A DNA stretch of 64,000 nucleotides, taken from an uncultured Rhodopila sp. Lineage in GTDB: Bacteria > Pseudomonadota > Alphaproteobacteria > Acetobacterales > Acetobacteraceae. Every line of letters begins with the position of its first letter. Position 1 is the first letter of the stretch. The stretch spans positions 25,070 to 89,069 of the forward strand of contig NZ_CAIWTY010000023.1 of assembly GCF_903915725.1 (NCBI RefSeq), read 5' to 3'. Both the position numbers and the translations under genes were made by a program. The notes under the pieces are model-generated. The model was not told where the DNA came from and ran no database searches. It saw nothing but the letters and a program-made list of their open reading frames with translations. This document shows positions 19,401 to 25,138 of the stretch, piece after piece.

Positions 19401-21469
19401 CGTTCACCCAGACCGGGGGCACAGTATCGGGTAGCGGGACGCTCAGCGTCACGGCCTGGAGCCTCCTCGCCGGCGGCCGGGAAACCGGCACCGGCACCAC
19501 CGAGCTGCAGGGCAGCGCCACCATCGACGGCGGCATCGGCATCGGCGGCGGCTACACCCTGCGCAGCGACCTGTGGCTGAACTGGTCCACCGGCGGCATC
19601 GTCCTGAATGGCGGCACGCTGGACAACAACGGCATCGCCTTCGTGACCGCCGACAACCGGATCAGCGGCAGCGGCGCATTGAACAACGCCGCGTCGAGCG
19701 TGATCGCCGTCTACGCCGGCAGCGGCGAGACCGATATCGACGCGGCGGTGAACAACGCCGGCTTCATCCAGGCGCAAAGCGGCACGCTCAGCCTGAACGG
19801 CGGCGGCAGTTCGTCCGGCGGCGGCATCTTCACGGCGGCCGGCGCGGTGCTGCAATTCGGCACCACGGCGAGCGGCGGCAGCAACACCTTCGCCATCACC
19901 GGCGGGTTCTATGCGCCGCTGGACACGGTCATCAACGGCGGGACGCTGGACGTATCCGCAGCCGCGGCGGCGGTGTTCGTCAATACGCTGTCGGTGCAGG
20001 CGGGCCAGTTGACGCTCGGCGCGTTGTCGGCGGCGGATCAGGGCGCGTTGACGCAGACCGGGGGCGTTATCACCGGCAGCGGCACGCTGGGCGTCTACAA
20101 TGGCGCGGCCCTGAGCGGAGGCATGCAGAGCGGCTCCGGCACCACCGCGCTGTATGGCGGCGCCTCCATCGGCGGCGGGTTCGGCATCGACGGCGGCCGC
20201 ACGGTGATCAACGGGCAGGTCCTGAGCTGGGCGTCGGGCAATATCGCGCTGGGCATCGCCGCCACCGGCACGCTGGTTAATGACGGGGTGTTTTCCATCA
20301 CCTCGGACGGCACCATCAGCGGCAGCGGCACGCTGGCGAACACCGCCGGCCATGTCATCGCGGTGTATGCCGGGGCGGGCGAGACCGATATCGATGCCTA
20401 TGTCGCCAATGCCGGCTTCATCCAGGCGCAGACCGGGGTTCTCAGCCTGAACGGCGGCGGCTCGTCGGATGCCGGCAGCCTGTTTGCCGCCGCGGGCGCG
20501 GTGGTGCAGTTCGGCACTGCCGCCACCGGCACCGGCGGGACGTTCGACTTCACCGGTGGCCTCTACACCGTCGCTGCAACACGGATCAACGGCGGTACGG
20601 TGGACTTCTCCGCCGCCACCGCCATCGGCTTCAGCGGATCGCTTTCGCTCTCCGGCGGTGTGGTGCAGCTCGGCAGCCTGGCGGCGGATGCGGGGACGTT
20701 CAGCCAGAGTGGCGGGACGCTGGCGGGCACCGGGTTCTTCTCCGCGCTCGGCGGCGCGCAGCTCAGCGGCGGGCTGGAGACCGGCGCGGGGGTGACGGTG
20801 CTGGACGGGACGAGCAGCCTCAGCGGCGGGTTGTCGCTGGACGGCGGGCGTATCCTGGAGAACACCGGCTCGCTGGACTGGTCCGGCGGGGCGCTGACGC
20901 TGGGCGGCGGGGATGGTTCGCTCGCCTCGCACAGCGGCATATTGGTGAACGCGGCGGGCGCGGTGCTCAGCATTGAGGGTTCGGCCAGCGTCAACAGCCC
21001 TGGCAGCGCGCTGATCGTCAACAACGGGACGATCCAGCAGGTCGGCGACCTGACGGTGAATGCGTGGTTCATCAACGAGGGGACGCTGGACCTGACGTCG
21101 GGCACGTTGACGCTGGAGCAGGGAACCAGCGGGTCGGGTGTGTTCCTGCTTGATAGCTCGGCCACCCTGAACGTCGTGAGCGGGTTGGGCGGGGCCAAAC
21201 TGCAGTTCCTGCACGCAGGCGGCACGCTGGAGGCGCAGGCGGCGGGTGCGTTCGGAGCGGCGATCTCGGGGTTCTCCGCGGGGGATGTCATCGACGCGGC
21301 GGCCGTGGGGTTCAATGTCACGGACACGGTGGGGTTCAGCGCCGGGACGCTGACCGTCAGCAACGGGAGCAGTACGGCGGCCTTCGCGCTGACCGGCGAC
21401 TACACGGCGGGTGGAACGTGGCACCTTGCCACTGACGGGCATGGCGGCACGGCGGTGACGTTCGGGTAG
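10412..21469 (+). CDS. Giant strand-loop-strand repeat protein without autotransporter barrel
   Basis: About 3685 residues from ATG 10412, which has GGAGAGC just upstream; an in-frame extension back to 10253 overlaps the glycosyltransferase and is not needed. The composition is almost entirely Gly, Ser, Thr, Ala and Val. Order: AIDA-type ~19-residue repeats (consensus GGTASGTTVSSGG) to about 15640; a beta-helical region of GxGTLTV repeats to about 18350; long ~210-218-residue repeats from about 19100; and a C-terminal module ending DGHGGTAVTFG. Such repeats form surface beta-helices and are Ser-glycosylated by TibC-like enzymes. Odd points: no recognisable signal peptide, no 12-strand barrel, no terminal aromatic anchor. 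Export by a route other than classical type V is therefore likely but not shown. Function (adhesion, biofilm) is inferred from the family. Confidence 0.85.
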   Translation: MNIIPVSSITVSSGSTETVSPGQTTTSTTVLDGGREVVSSGGTASATTIGTGGFEQVLPGGTTSGTTLSSGGFASVSGTAISATVLSGGGEVVDVGGSASFTTVDGGGYLVVIPGGNASGTIVSAGGHVVSTGVVAASIGGAITAYANSAAALAGGGNGVELVLPGGRLIGATANSGNDAAVYAGGTASGTVVNSGGWQDVFSGGSAVGTVVNDGTEFVHSGGVSISATVTSTGSAYVYSAGVQFIFSGGFAGGAGIGQGARQVIGWGGSASGTVVSSGGFEVLSGGTASGTVVESGGALDLAYVTYVSGGTASVNAATDVLTVSDGGQTYTQTLAGTYAGESFRLASDNSGGTLVTLGSSSPPVSGVVVSSGDYLIVSSGETVTGAIVYAGGTETVQIGATANGTVLSGGFAFINGTANGTVVSSGGQQIDEPGGNVTGTIVDNGGAEYVNGAAIGTLVNPGGLQEVQFADTATGTIVSGTQYVNGGTAIGSIVDSGGSLQVFAGVAYFGPGMTSSVSGLTIGTVLSGGTESVSSGGVASATTISSGGFEFVSSGGTAIGTTVSSGGTLSIGFGGSEIDTTVLPGGFLLEPLVVSSGQTGTGLVVSSGQTLYVLSGGSAVATTVLAGGAEVVSSGGTAVSTTVSASATATTTFPGPGMNFGGQIFVSSGGVASGTVLKGPSTAGTGGNWAEQWVYGSAVGTIVSAGGQNDVQAGGTATGTTVGSGGQQYVLGGTVTGTTVYNGGSESIQAAYNYFPVSGGAGSSAVASGTAIGTVVSSGGNQFVGQGGIASGTTLNGFAYQNVQGGTAVSTTVNQGGMESVGFGYTYNYIGTAFVSSAAGSGVTLDTTINNGGFEYVSAGGTASATTVSSGGTLNIAVGGSAIGTNLLSGGTELLPIVVSSGVTSSGLVVGSGQALYVLSGGSAVNTIVTNGGDEYVSSGGTAIGTHVSGGVTTGSELVVSSGGIASGTVLTGPPPSSTGYYPGQQLVFGSAVGTIVSSGGSDNVQSGGTEINTVVSSGGNEWVGPGGTASGTTIGRFGQQNVQGGTAVSTTVNSGGSEYVGPQYYYYTNASGVVVSSATGSGVTLNTVINSGGSEYVSSGGIASATTVSSGGTLSLGNGGSAIATNQLAGGTVVVPLVVSSGQTISGLVVSAGQILTVLSGGSAVSTTVVGGGTETVLSGATAIATIVSAGTNNSAQIVVSSGGIASGTVLEARSVGSAGGYSSAQQLVYGSAIGTIVSNGGNDNLGSGGIAIGTIIGNGGFENVQSGGIASGATVNSGGTEAVRAGSAVSTTVQNGGFLNVSGGAVSGDVINSGGSESVGSGLVYSFNGSGEVSSAIAGIASGSTVNNGGIELVRSGGTSFGTTLGSGGYEIVSGTSISTTVASGGVEDVDGGDTASATTVSSGGFLVVNPGANVSGTVVQAGGTVVSSGIVAGQLGRAPTLYPTSAVGLSGTNNLGWLVLPGGTLISATANSGADIGVYSGGQASGSIISSGGWQDIHWGGTASGTVIDGGTEFVLSNGLAISTTVNLAGSAYAYSAGVEYVSSGGVASAATVNAGAQQVVSSGGIAIATTVNSGGSEYVAGGTTTGSVVNGGGTESLFGGTAVDTTVESGGYLGISGGTTTGTVINSGGSEAVGSSLAYTYSGYTFVSSAIAGIASGTTVNNGGFENVSAGGVTVSTIVSSGGFEFVSAGGTASFTTVDSGGAVVVFSGGTADNAVVSAGGALILFPGGAASGTTGAVISSDVLVYQQGGGATDYGATASSLTVGSGATEFILPGASATATSLGIGGAIDVTTMPYVPGGSVSVNAATDVLTVVEGTQTYTQQLSGDYTSAYFSLSQDSNGTGTQITRDAAQNVVVNPGATVQIPGTLNPNVTIDFIGGGAPGTLTIGSPTAAISNPIIGFAGGDRIEFANGATVTAASILNGATLAVTYHIGTSAAAVYDFTNVTFSPSAPPSVRVIYDYATNDYAVTPTTYLLWTGASSTDFGTASNWSWGTIVPSVANTALFNSGNGGTITGSGTVEALSFLNTGTWSLASGATVTSLAGLQIGSSGGGTNSPGALSIGGGSTIVTPGGAITVGTNAGNVNSLTIAGGGALIETAADLASNYIMYVGTGGASGTLAAASANVLVTGTGSLLDLPFNGIEIGNNGASGTVTVSQGGSILAATQNSNSTNSLAIGRTGNGTLTVTGQGSQVNAVGEAYVAHSASGVLTVQNAGTFLATADAGGLAGLIIGDGNTVGVGGLGIATVATGGDLISQGFVSVGAWGTAGELFVNNSGTVQVGTTLTVGTGGTILTGATYAGSGTLTIGAGGTVDLTGGAQTNSFGVILAGSNTNQLTPSNAVVSVSGAGALLNTDGNGIAVGQYGTASLTVAQGGTVVAGSANSTLVAALAVGRQGSGTVTVTDAGSELTANGLVFVGRAGSGTLNVQNQGTVLVGVDSLGSGGLNIGGAGLMNGSTLFTGGAGTVSVSTGGYVASQQTIAVGRSGASGLLSVTGGTVVAATGLQIGQTTTAAAGKYDVVGNNITQLTATTVFNGTGTVAVGIGGLVESGSGLVIGSAAGSTGTLSANGGTVLAAGNLSIFQGSTVSAGSGGGIDIGSSGTVAAGAITVEAGYAITGDGYVQDAVVANAGLIEALAAGTLEVSGTVTGSGTLDLAGGSTLQLDGGVGTGQSVVFGAGGPETLILGAPGNGLTNSLSGLNTGDRIEFGNGMTITSASLVNGSTIAVSFNGSGGLPGTYDLTNAGFAAGSGQGFTAGTDTATGDSFIQVATLAPGQWAADVSGSFNVAANWAGGSVPVGNAVIDFADRPQVVYGAGSLSLTSLTNLGGDFELSGGTFAAGTLTNASLIGWNGGSLIAGSFANSGTLDIAASGQSESGTGALSNSGSILVSGASGEADIGTALTNTGQIIVTQGTLGLNGGGISTGWGIAVAPGGLLKFGAGASGPFTITGGFFAPDAVSITGGTLDASAAAAVVFVEALNLTAGDLTLGSAADQGTFTQTGGTVSGSGTLSVTAWSLLAGGRETGTGTTELQGSATIDGGIGIGGGYTLRSDLWLNWSTGGIVLNGGTLDNNGIAFVTADNRISGSGALNNAASSVIAVYAGSGETDIDAAVNNAGFIQAQSGTLSLNGGGSSSGGGIFTAAGAVLQFGTTASGGSNTFAITGGFYAPLDTVINGGTLDVSAAAAAVFVNTLSVQAGQLTLGALSAADQGALTQTGGVITGSGTLGVYNGAALSGGMQSGSGTTALYGGASIGGGFGIDGGRTVINGQVLSWASGNIALGIAATGTLVNDGVFSITSDGTISGSGTLANTAGHVIAVYAGAGETDIDAYVANAGFIQAQTGVLSLNGGGSSDAGSLFAAAGAVVQFGTAATGTGGTFDFTGGLYTVAATRINGGTVDFSAATAIGFSGSLSLSGGVVQLGSLAADAGTFSQSGGTLAGTGFFSALGGAQLSGGLETGAGVTVLDGTSSLSGGLSLDGGRILENTGSLDWSGGALTLGGGDGSLASHSGILVNAAGAVLSIEGSASVNSPGSALIVNNGTIQQVGDLTVNAWFINEGTLDLTSGTLTLEQGTSGSGVFLLDSSATLNVVSGLGGAKLQFLHAGGTLEAQAAGAFGAAISGFSAGDVIDAAAVGFNVTDTVGFSAGTLTVSNGSSTAAFALTGDYTAGGTWHLATDGHGGTAVTFG
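10470..15640 (+). repeat. Array of AIDA-type strand-loop-strand repeats
   Basis: Within the giant gene, a unit of about 57 bases (19 residues, consensus GG-TASGT-VSSGG-VS) recurs with variation. By spacing alone there is room for roughly 80-90 units; they were not counted one by one. Higher-order blocks are visible: VLSGGSAV with its flanks recurs at about 12250, 13165 and 13890, and a longer stretch at about 10790-11220 is repeated at about 14690-15120. Confidence 0.8.
16830..17780 (+). repeat. Two ~650-bp tandem repeats in the middle of the giant gene
   Basis: The segment beginning GNNGASGTVTVSQGG (about 16855) is repeated at about 17500 as GQYGTASLTVAQGG. The following parts (LAIGRTGNGTLTV and LAVGRQGSGTVTV; LTVQNAGTFL and LNVQNQGTVL) keep the same order. 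This is a protein-level duplication of about 215 residues with moderate divergence. Confidence 0.7.
19120..20880 (+). repeat. Three long repeats (about 209-218 residues) near the C-terminus of the giant protein
   Basis: The landmark LNGGG followed by a GAVLQFG-type strand recurs at about 19165, 19790 and 20445, with ITGGF or FTGGLY and LTLG...QTGG-SGTL following in the same order each time. Spacing is about 627 and 655 bases. Copies 2 and 3 are the most alike (NAGFIQAQSGTLSLNGGGSS and NAGFIQAQTGVLSLNGGGSS). Confidence 0.8.
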
Positions 21470-21489
21470 CCGGCGGCCGGTCCAGCGTC

Positions 21490-21594
21490 GTCATGGCGGG
21501 CGCAGCCCTCCCTCGCGTGCCCGGTCGCCCGCCATCCACGCCTTGCGGTGCCGGTTGAGGCGAAGGCGTGGATGCCGACGCCCGTCGGCATGAC
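21490..21594. repeat. REP/BIME-like palindromic element
   Basis: Bounded by GTCATGG and CATGAC, with inner CCACGCC and GGCGTGG and a small hairpin in each arm. It sits just after the giant gene and may end its transcript. The left arm contains GCAGCCCTCCCTCGCGTG, which is found inverted in the copy at 63769-63869. Confidence 0.75.
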
Positions 21595-21678
21595 AATGTG
21601 GCGCGGCCGGGGGGTCGCTGGCACGGTGGATTGGTGGCAGATCCTCGGCGCACCCGTGGCCGACGCAGGAGAACCGTT

Positions 21679-22896
21679 TTGAACGTCTTTCACGCTGAGC
21701 CCATCGGCGGCACAGTCAGCCGCGAGGCGAAAGCGCTGCTCGGCTCCGCCGTCGGCTATGCCATGGACGGGTTCGACCTGCTGATCCTCGGCTTCATGCT
21801 GCGCGCCATCTCCGCCGATTTGGGGCTGACCGCGGCGCAGGCGGCGTCGCTGGTGACCGCCACGCTGATCGGCTCCGTCATCGGCGGCATCGGCTTCGGG
21901 ATGCTGGCCGATCGGCTGGGGCGGGTGAGGGTGCTGACCTGGACGATCGTGCTGTTCGCGGTGTTTACCGGACTATGCGCCGTGGCCCGCGGCTACTGGG
22001 ATCTGCTGGCCTACCGGACGATCGCAGGGATGGGCCTGGGGGGCGAGTTCGGCATCGGCATGGCGTTGGCCGCGGAGGCATGGCCGGCGGCGAAGCGGGC
22101 GCGGGTGTCGTCCTATGTCGGCCTCGGCTGGCAGGGCGGCGTGCTTGCGGCGGCGCTGCTGACCCCTTTGCTGCTGCCGCTTATCGGCTGGCGCGGGATG
22201 TTCGCGATCGGCTTGCTGCCGGCACTGGCGGCATACTTCATCCGCCGGGAGCTGCATGAACCGGAGGTCTTCATCGCGCGGCCGCGGCGGGCGGGCTCGC
22301 CGCTGCGGCTGCTGGTGGCGGATCCGGCGACGGCGCGGGTCAGCCTGGGGATGGTCGTGCTCTGCTCGGTGCAGAACTTTGGCTACTACGGCGTGATGAT
22401 CTGGCTGCCGAACTACCTGTCCACGCGGTTCCATTTCGGATTGACCCAGTCGGCGGCTTGGACGGCGGTCACCGTCCTCGGCATGGCCATTGGCATCACC
22501 GCCTTCGGCCAGGCGGCCGATCGGCTGGGGCGCAAGCCGGCGTTTGCGGCCTGGATGCTGGGGGCGGGGGTAATGGTCGTGGTCTATGCGCGGCTGACGG
22601 ATCCCGCGGCGCTGCTGTTCGGCGGCGCGGCGATGGGGTTCTTCGTCAATGGGATGCTGGGCGGCTACGGGGCGCTGATGAGCGAACTGTATCCGACCGC
22701 GGCCCGCGCCACCGCACAGAATGTGCTGTTCAATCTCGGCCGGGCGGTCGGGGGCTTCGGTCCGCTGGTTGTCGGCGCGGTGTCGGCTTCGCTGGGGTTC
22801 GAGACGGCGATCACCCTCCTGGCGGTGCTGTATGGGCTGGATTTGCTTGCGCTGTGGCTGCTGATTCCGGAGCGCAGGGGGGCTGCTTTGACGTGA
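21679..22896 (+). CDS. MFS transporter (metabolite:H+ symporter type)
   Basis: 405 residues with about 12 hydrophobic segments. MFS signatures are visible: GYAMDGFDLLILGF at the first helix, GMLADRLGRVRVL in the loop between helices 2 and 3, and AADRLGRKPAF in the second half. The start was placed at TTG 21679 because CAGGAGA lies 6 bases upstream and the first helix follows directly; no ATG is suitably placed. The pattern resembles aromatic-acid or other organic-acid proton symporters, but the substrate cannot be told from the sequence. It is convergent with the nitroreductase gene, with only 7 bases between them. Confidence 0.85.
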   Translation: MNVFHAEPIGGTVSREAKALLGSAVGYAMDGFDLLILGFMLRAISADLGLTAAQAASLVTATLIGSVIGGIGFGMLADRLGRVRVLTWTIVLFAVFTGLCAVARGYWDLLAYRTIAGMGLGGEFGIGMALAAEAWPAAKRARVSSYVGLGWQGGVLAAALLTPLLLPLIGWRGMFAIGLLPALAAYFIRRELHEPEVFIARPRRAGSPLRLLVADPATARVSLGMVVLCSVQNFGYYGVMIWLPNYLSTRFHFGLTQSAAWTAVTVLGMAIGITAFGQAADRLGRKPAFAAWMLGAGVMVVVYARLTDPAALLFGGAAMGFFVNGMLGGYGALMSELYPTAARATAQNVLFNLGRAVGGFGPLVVGAVSASLGFETAITLLAVLYGLDLLALWLLIPERRGAALT

Positions 22897-22903
22897 TGCA
22901 GGG

Positions 22904-23533
22904 TCACGTCTCCGTCCATTTTTCCCCCCAGCGGTCCGCATAGACCACGTCCTGCAGCGGCGCCCGGGCGGTTGGCCCGAACTTGCCGAGCGGGTAGCCG
23001 ATGGGCAGGATGGCGTAGGAATGCGTCCCGTCCGGCAGGCCCAGCGCGGCTTCGGCCTCTTTCTCGAACAGCAGATACAGCGTGGTCAACGTTGCGCCCA
23101 ATCCCAAAGCGCGGGCTGCCAGCAGCATGTTCTGCACCGCCGGGTAGATCGACGCGCCGGAGGTGCGGGTATGGGTGCCGCCTTCCAGGCAGGGGACGAT
23201 CCACACCGGCGCCTCGTGCAGATGGTCCGCCAGATGCTCAGCCGCGGCCAGCAGGCGGTCGAAGCGGTCGCGCGACGATCCCGGCGGCGGGGTGCTGGCG
23301 CGATACCGGGGTGCGACGATCTCGTGCCAGCCGCGGCGATACCAATGCGCGACCGCGATTTTGATGGCGGGGTCTCGCACCACGAGGAACCGCCAGGTCT
23401 GCATGTTGCCGCCGCTGGGCGCCGCGGTGCCGGCTTCAAGCACTTGCCGGATCAGCGCCGGGGCCACCGGGTCCGGCTTCAGCCGCCGCATCGAGCGGGT
23501 GGTGCGGATGATCTCGAACAGGTCTGTGTTCAT
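22904..23533 (-). CDS. Nitroreductase family protein
   Basis: 209 residues from ATG 23533 (AAGGGG upstream); an upstream in-frame start at 23560 adds nine residues without support. Family features: the N-terminal FMN-phosphate site (RTTRSMRRLKPDPV), the AAPSGGNMQTWRFLVV motif, and the C-terminal PIGYPLGKF segment. Members are FMN-dependent NAD(P)H oxidoreductases of nitroaromatics, quinones or enoates in the cytoplasm. The physiological substrate is unknown. It is followed on the same strand, upstream, by the M20 peptidase gene. Confidence 0.9.
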   Translation of the reverse strand: MNTDLFEIIRTTRSMRRLKPDPVAPALIRQVLEAGTAAPSGGNMQTWRFLVVRDPAIKIAVAHWYRRGWHEIVAPRYRASTPPPGSSRDRFDRLLAAAEHLADHLHEAPVWIVPCLEGGTHTRTSGASIYPAVQNMLLAARALGLGATLTTLYLLFEKEAEAALGLPDGTHSYAILPIGYPLGKFGPTARAPLQDVVYADRWGEKWTET

Positions 23534-23590
23534 GGCTTGACCCCTTGGACGGGCCGTCACCCTGGCATCGGGCGGAGAGCGCGCGCAAGC

Positions 23591-24982
23591 CTATGGCGTG
23601 CCGGGTTCGCCGAGGTCCCACCATATGCCGGTGAAGGCGGCCAGACCCTCGCGCGCCGGGCCGATGAGAAGATGCTCGTCCGGGCCGTGCTGCTTGCAGC
23701 CGTTGTAGCTGTGCGGAATCCAGACCAGCGGCAGGCCGAGGCAATCCACGAACACATCGCCGGGCAACCCTCCGGAGGCGTTCGGGATCACCTGCACCCG
23801 CTTGCCGAGCGAGATCTGCATGCTGGCGGCGGTCCAGCGCACCCAGTCGTGGCCCGGATCGGTGCGGCTGGCGGGCATGCGAACGGCCGCGTTCTCGATG
23901 CGGATTTCCGGGAATCCGTGCGCGTCCAGATGGCGGCGGAGCGCGGCTTCGAAGCCGGCGGGATCGCTGTCGACGGTGTAGCGGATCTGGCAATGCGCCC
24001 GCGCGTTCGGCGCCACCGCATTCACCGGGTTCTCCGGTCGGCCGGACAGCAGCGACAGTACAATGAAGCCGTTCCAGCCGTAGATTTTCTCGGCGGGTGT
24101 CAGGCCCGGTTCGCCCCAGTCCGGGTCGATGCTGGCGGCCTCGCCGCCACCGCCGACTGGGCAGCCGTCCAGCACGGCGCGGACTGCTGGCGGAACGCCG
24201 TTCGGCGGCAGCCAGTCGCGCACCAGGATCGTCCCCCGCCGATCGGCGATCGCGGCGATGGCGTGGCTGAGCACGATCGCCGGGTCTGCCGTCAGCCCGC
24301 CCCAATGACCGGAGTGCACGCCGCCGGGACGCATGTCGGCGACCAGATCGAAGTGATAGGTGCCGCGTGTGCCGGTGGCGATTGTCGGCACCTCCGGCGT
24401 CACCCGAGGCCCGTCGCTGGCGATCAGCACATCCGCCGCCAGCCGATGGGCGTGGCGGGCGATGAAGTCGCGCAGGCCGGTGGACCCGCGTTCCTCGGAG
24501 GTTTCCAGCACCAGCTTGAGGTTGAAGCCGAGCCTGCCGCCGCGTTCGGCCAGCACCGCCTCCAGCGCGGTCAGGTTGAGCGCGTGCTGGCCCTTGTTGT
24601 CGGCGGTGCCCCGCCCGTACCAGCGGTCGGCTTCTGATGTCAGCGTCCACGGGGACAGGCCGGCGCGCCATTGCTCGTCCAGACCGCGCACGGTGTCGCC
24701 GTGCCCGTAGGTCAGGATTGTCGGCCGATCGGCGCCTTCGAGGCGTTCGGCGAACAGGATGGGGCCGAAGCCGGCGGCGGGGCTGGGGTGGATTTCCACC
24801 GCGAACCCCATCCGTTCCAGCCACGGCTGTATGGCTGTGTCGAGATAAAGTCTGACGTCCGCGGCGTGATCCGGATCCTGTGAGGTGCTGGGAACGGATA
24901 CGAGTTGCGCCAGCCGATCCCGGAAGCGGCCTGAATCAAAGAACTCCAATGACCTGGCTATCGCAGCATCACGCGTTCCCAC
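23591..24982 (-). CDS. M20-family metallopeptidase (ArgE/DapE/CPG2-like)
   Basis: 463 residues from GTG 24982, preceded by AGGAGA. Metal-site motifs: YGHGDTV (His and Asp ligands), GRGTADNKGQ (bridging Asp), the catalytic Glu pair in LETSEERGSTG, and a C-terminal SYNGCKQHGPDEH ligand region. The lid domain lies between about residues 190 and 310. Enzymes of this family remove acyl or amino-acid groups from small peptides or N-acyl amino acids using two zinc ions. It is probably cytoplasmic, as there is no signal peptide. The start is 57 bases upstream of the nitroreductase, so cotranscription is possible. The specific substrate is unknown. Confidence 0.88.
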   Translation of the reverse strand: MGTRDAAIARSLEFFDSGRFRDRLAQLVSVPSTSQDPDHAADVRLYLDTAIQPWLERMGFAVEIHPSPAAGFGPILFAERLEGADRPTILTYGHGDTVRGLDEQWRAGLSPWTLTSEADRWYGRGTADNKGQHALNLTALEAVLAERGGRLGFNLKLVLETSEERGSTGLRDFIARHAHRLAADVLIASDGPRVTPEVPTIATGTRGTYHFDLVADMRPGGVHSGHWGGLTADPAIVLSHAIAAIADRRGTILVRDWLPPNGVPPAVRAVLDGCPVGGGGEAASIDPDWGEPGLTPAEKIYGWNGFIVLSLLSGRPENPVNAVAPNARAHCQIRYTVDSDPAGFEAALRRHLDAHGFPEIRIENAAVRMPASRTDPGHDWVRWTAASMQISLGKRVQVIPNASGGLPGDVFVDCLGLPLVWIPHSYNGCKQHGPDEHLLIGPAREGLAAFTGIWWDLGEPGTP

Positions 24983-25138
24983 AGCATTCTCCTGTGATGA
25001 GGAAATCGAAGACTAACCGCGAATGGCAAGCTCGGTAAGGAGAGCCGCCGCTGGGCTCACGACGCCGTGGGTCCACGTGGCGCGAGGGGCGGCGCGTGCT
25101 AGGCTGCGATCCCGCGGTGGTGCGGGAAACGCGTTCAT

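Noticed and set aside
17435..21442. Very long open frame (about 1335 codons) antisense to the giant gene
   Set aside because: It exists because the sense strand is repetitive and GC-rich. Its translation is Arg/Ala/Gly-rich without domains or a ribosome binding site.
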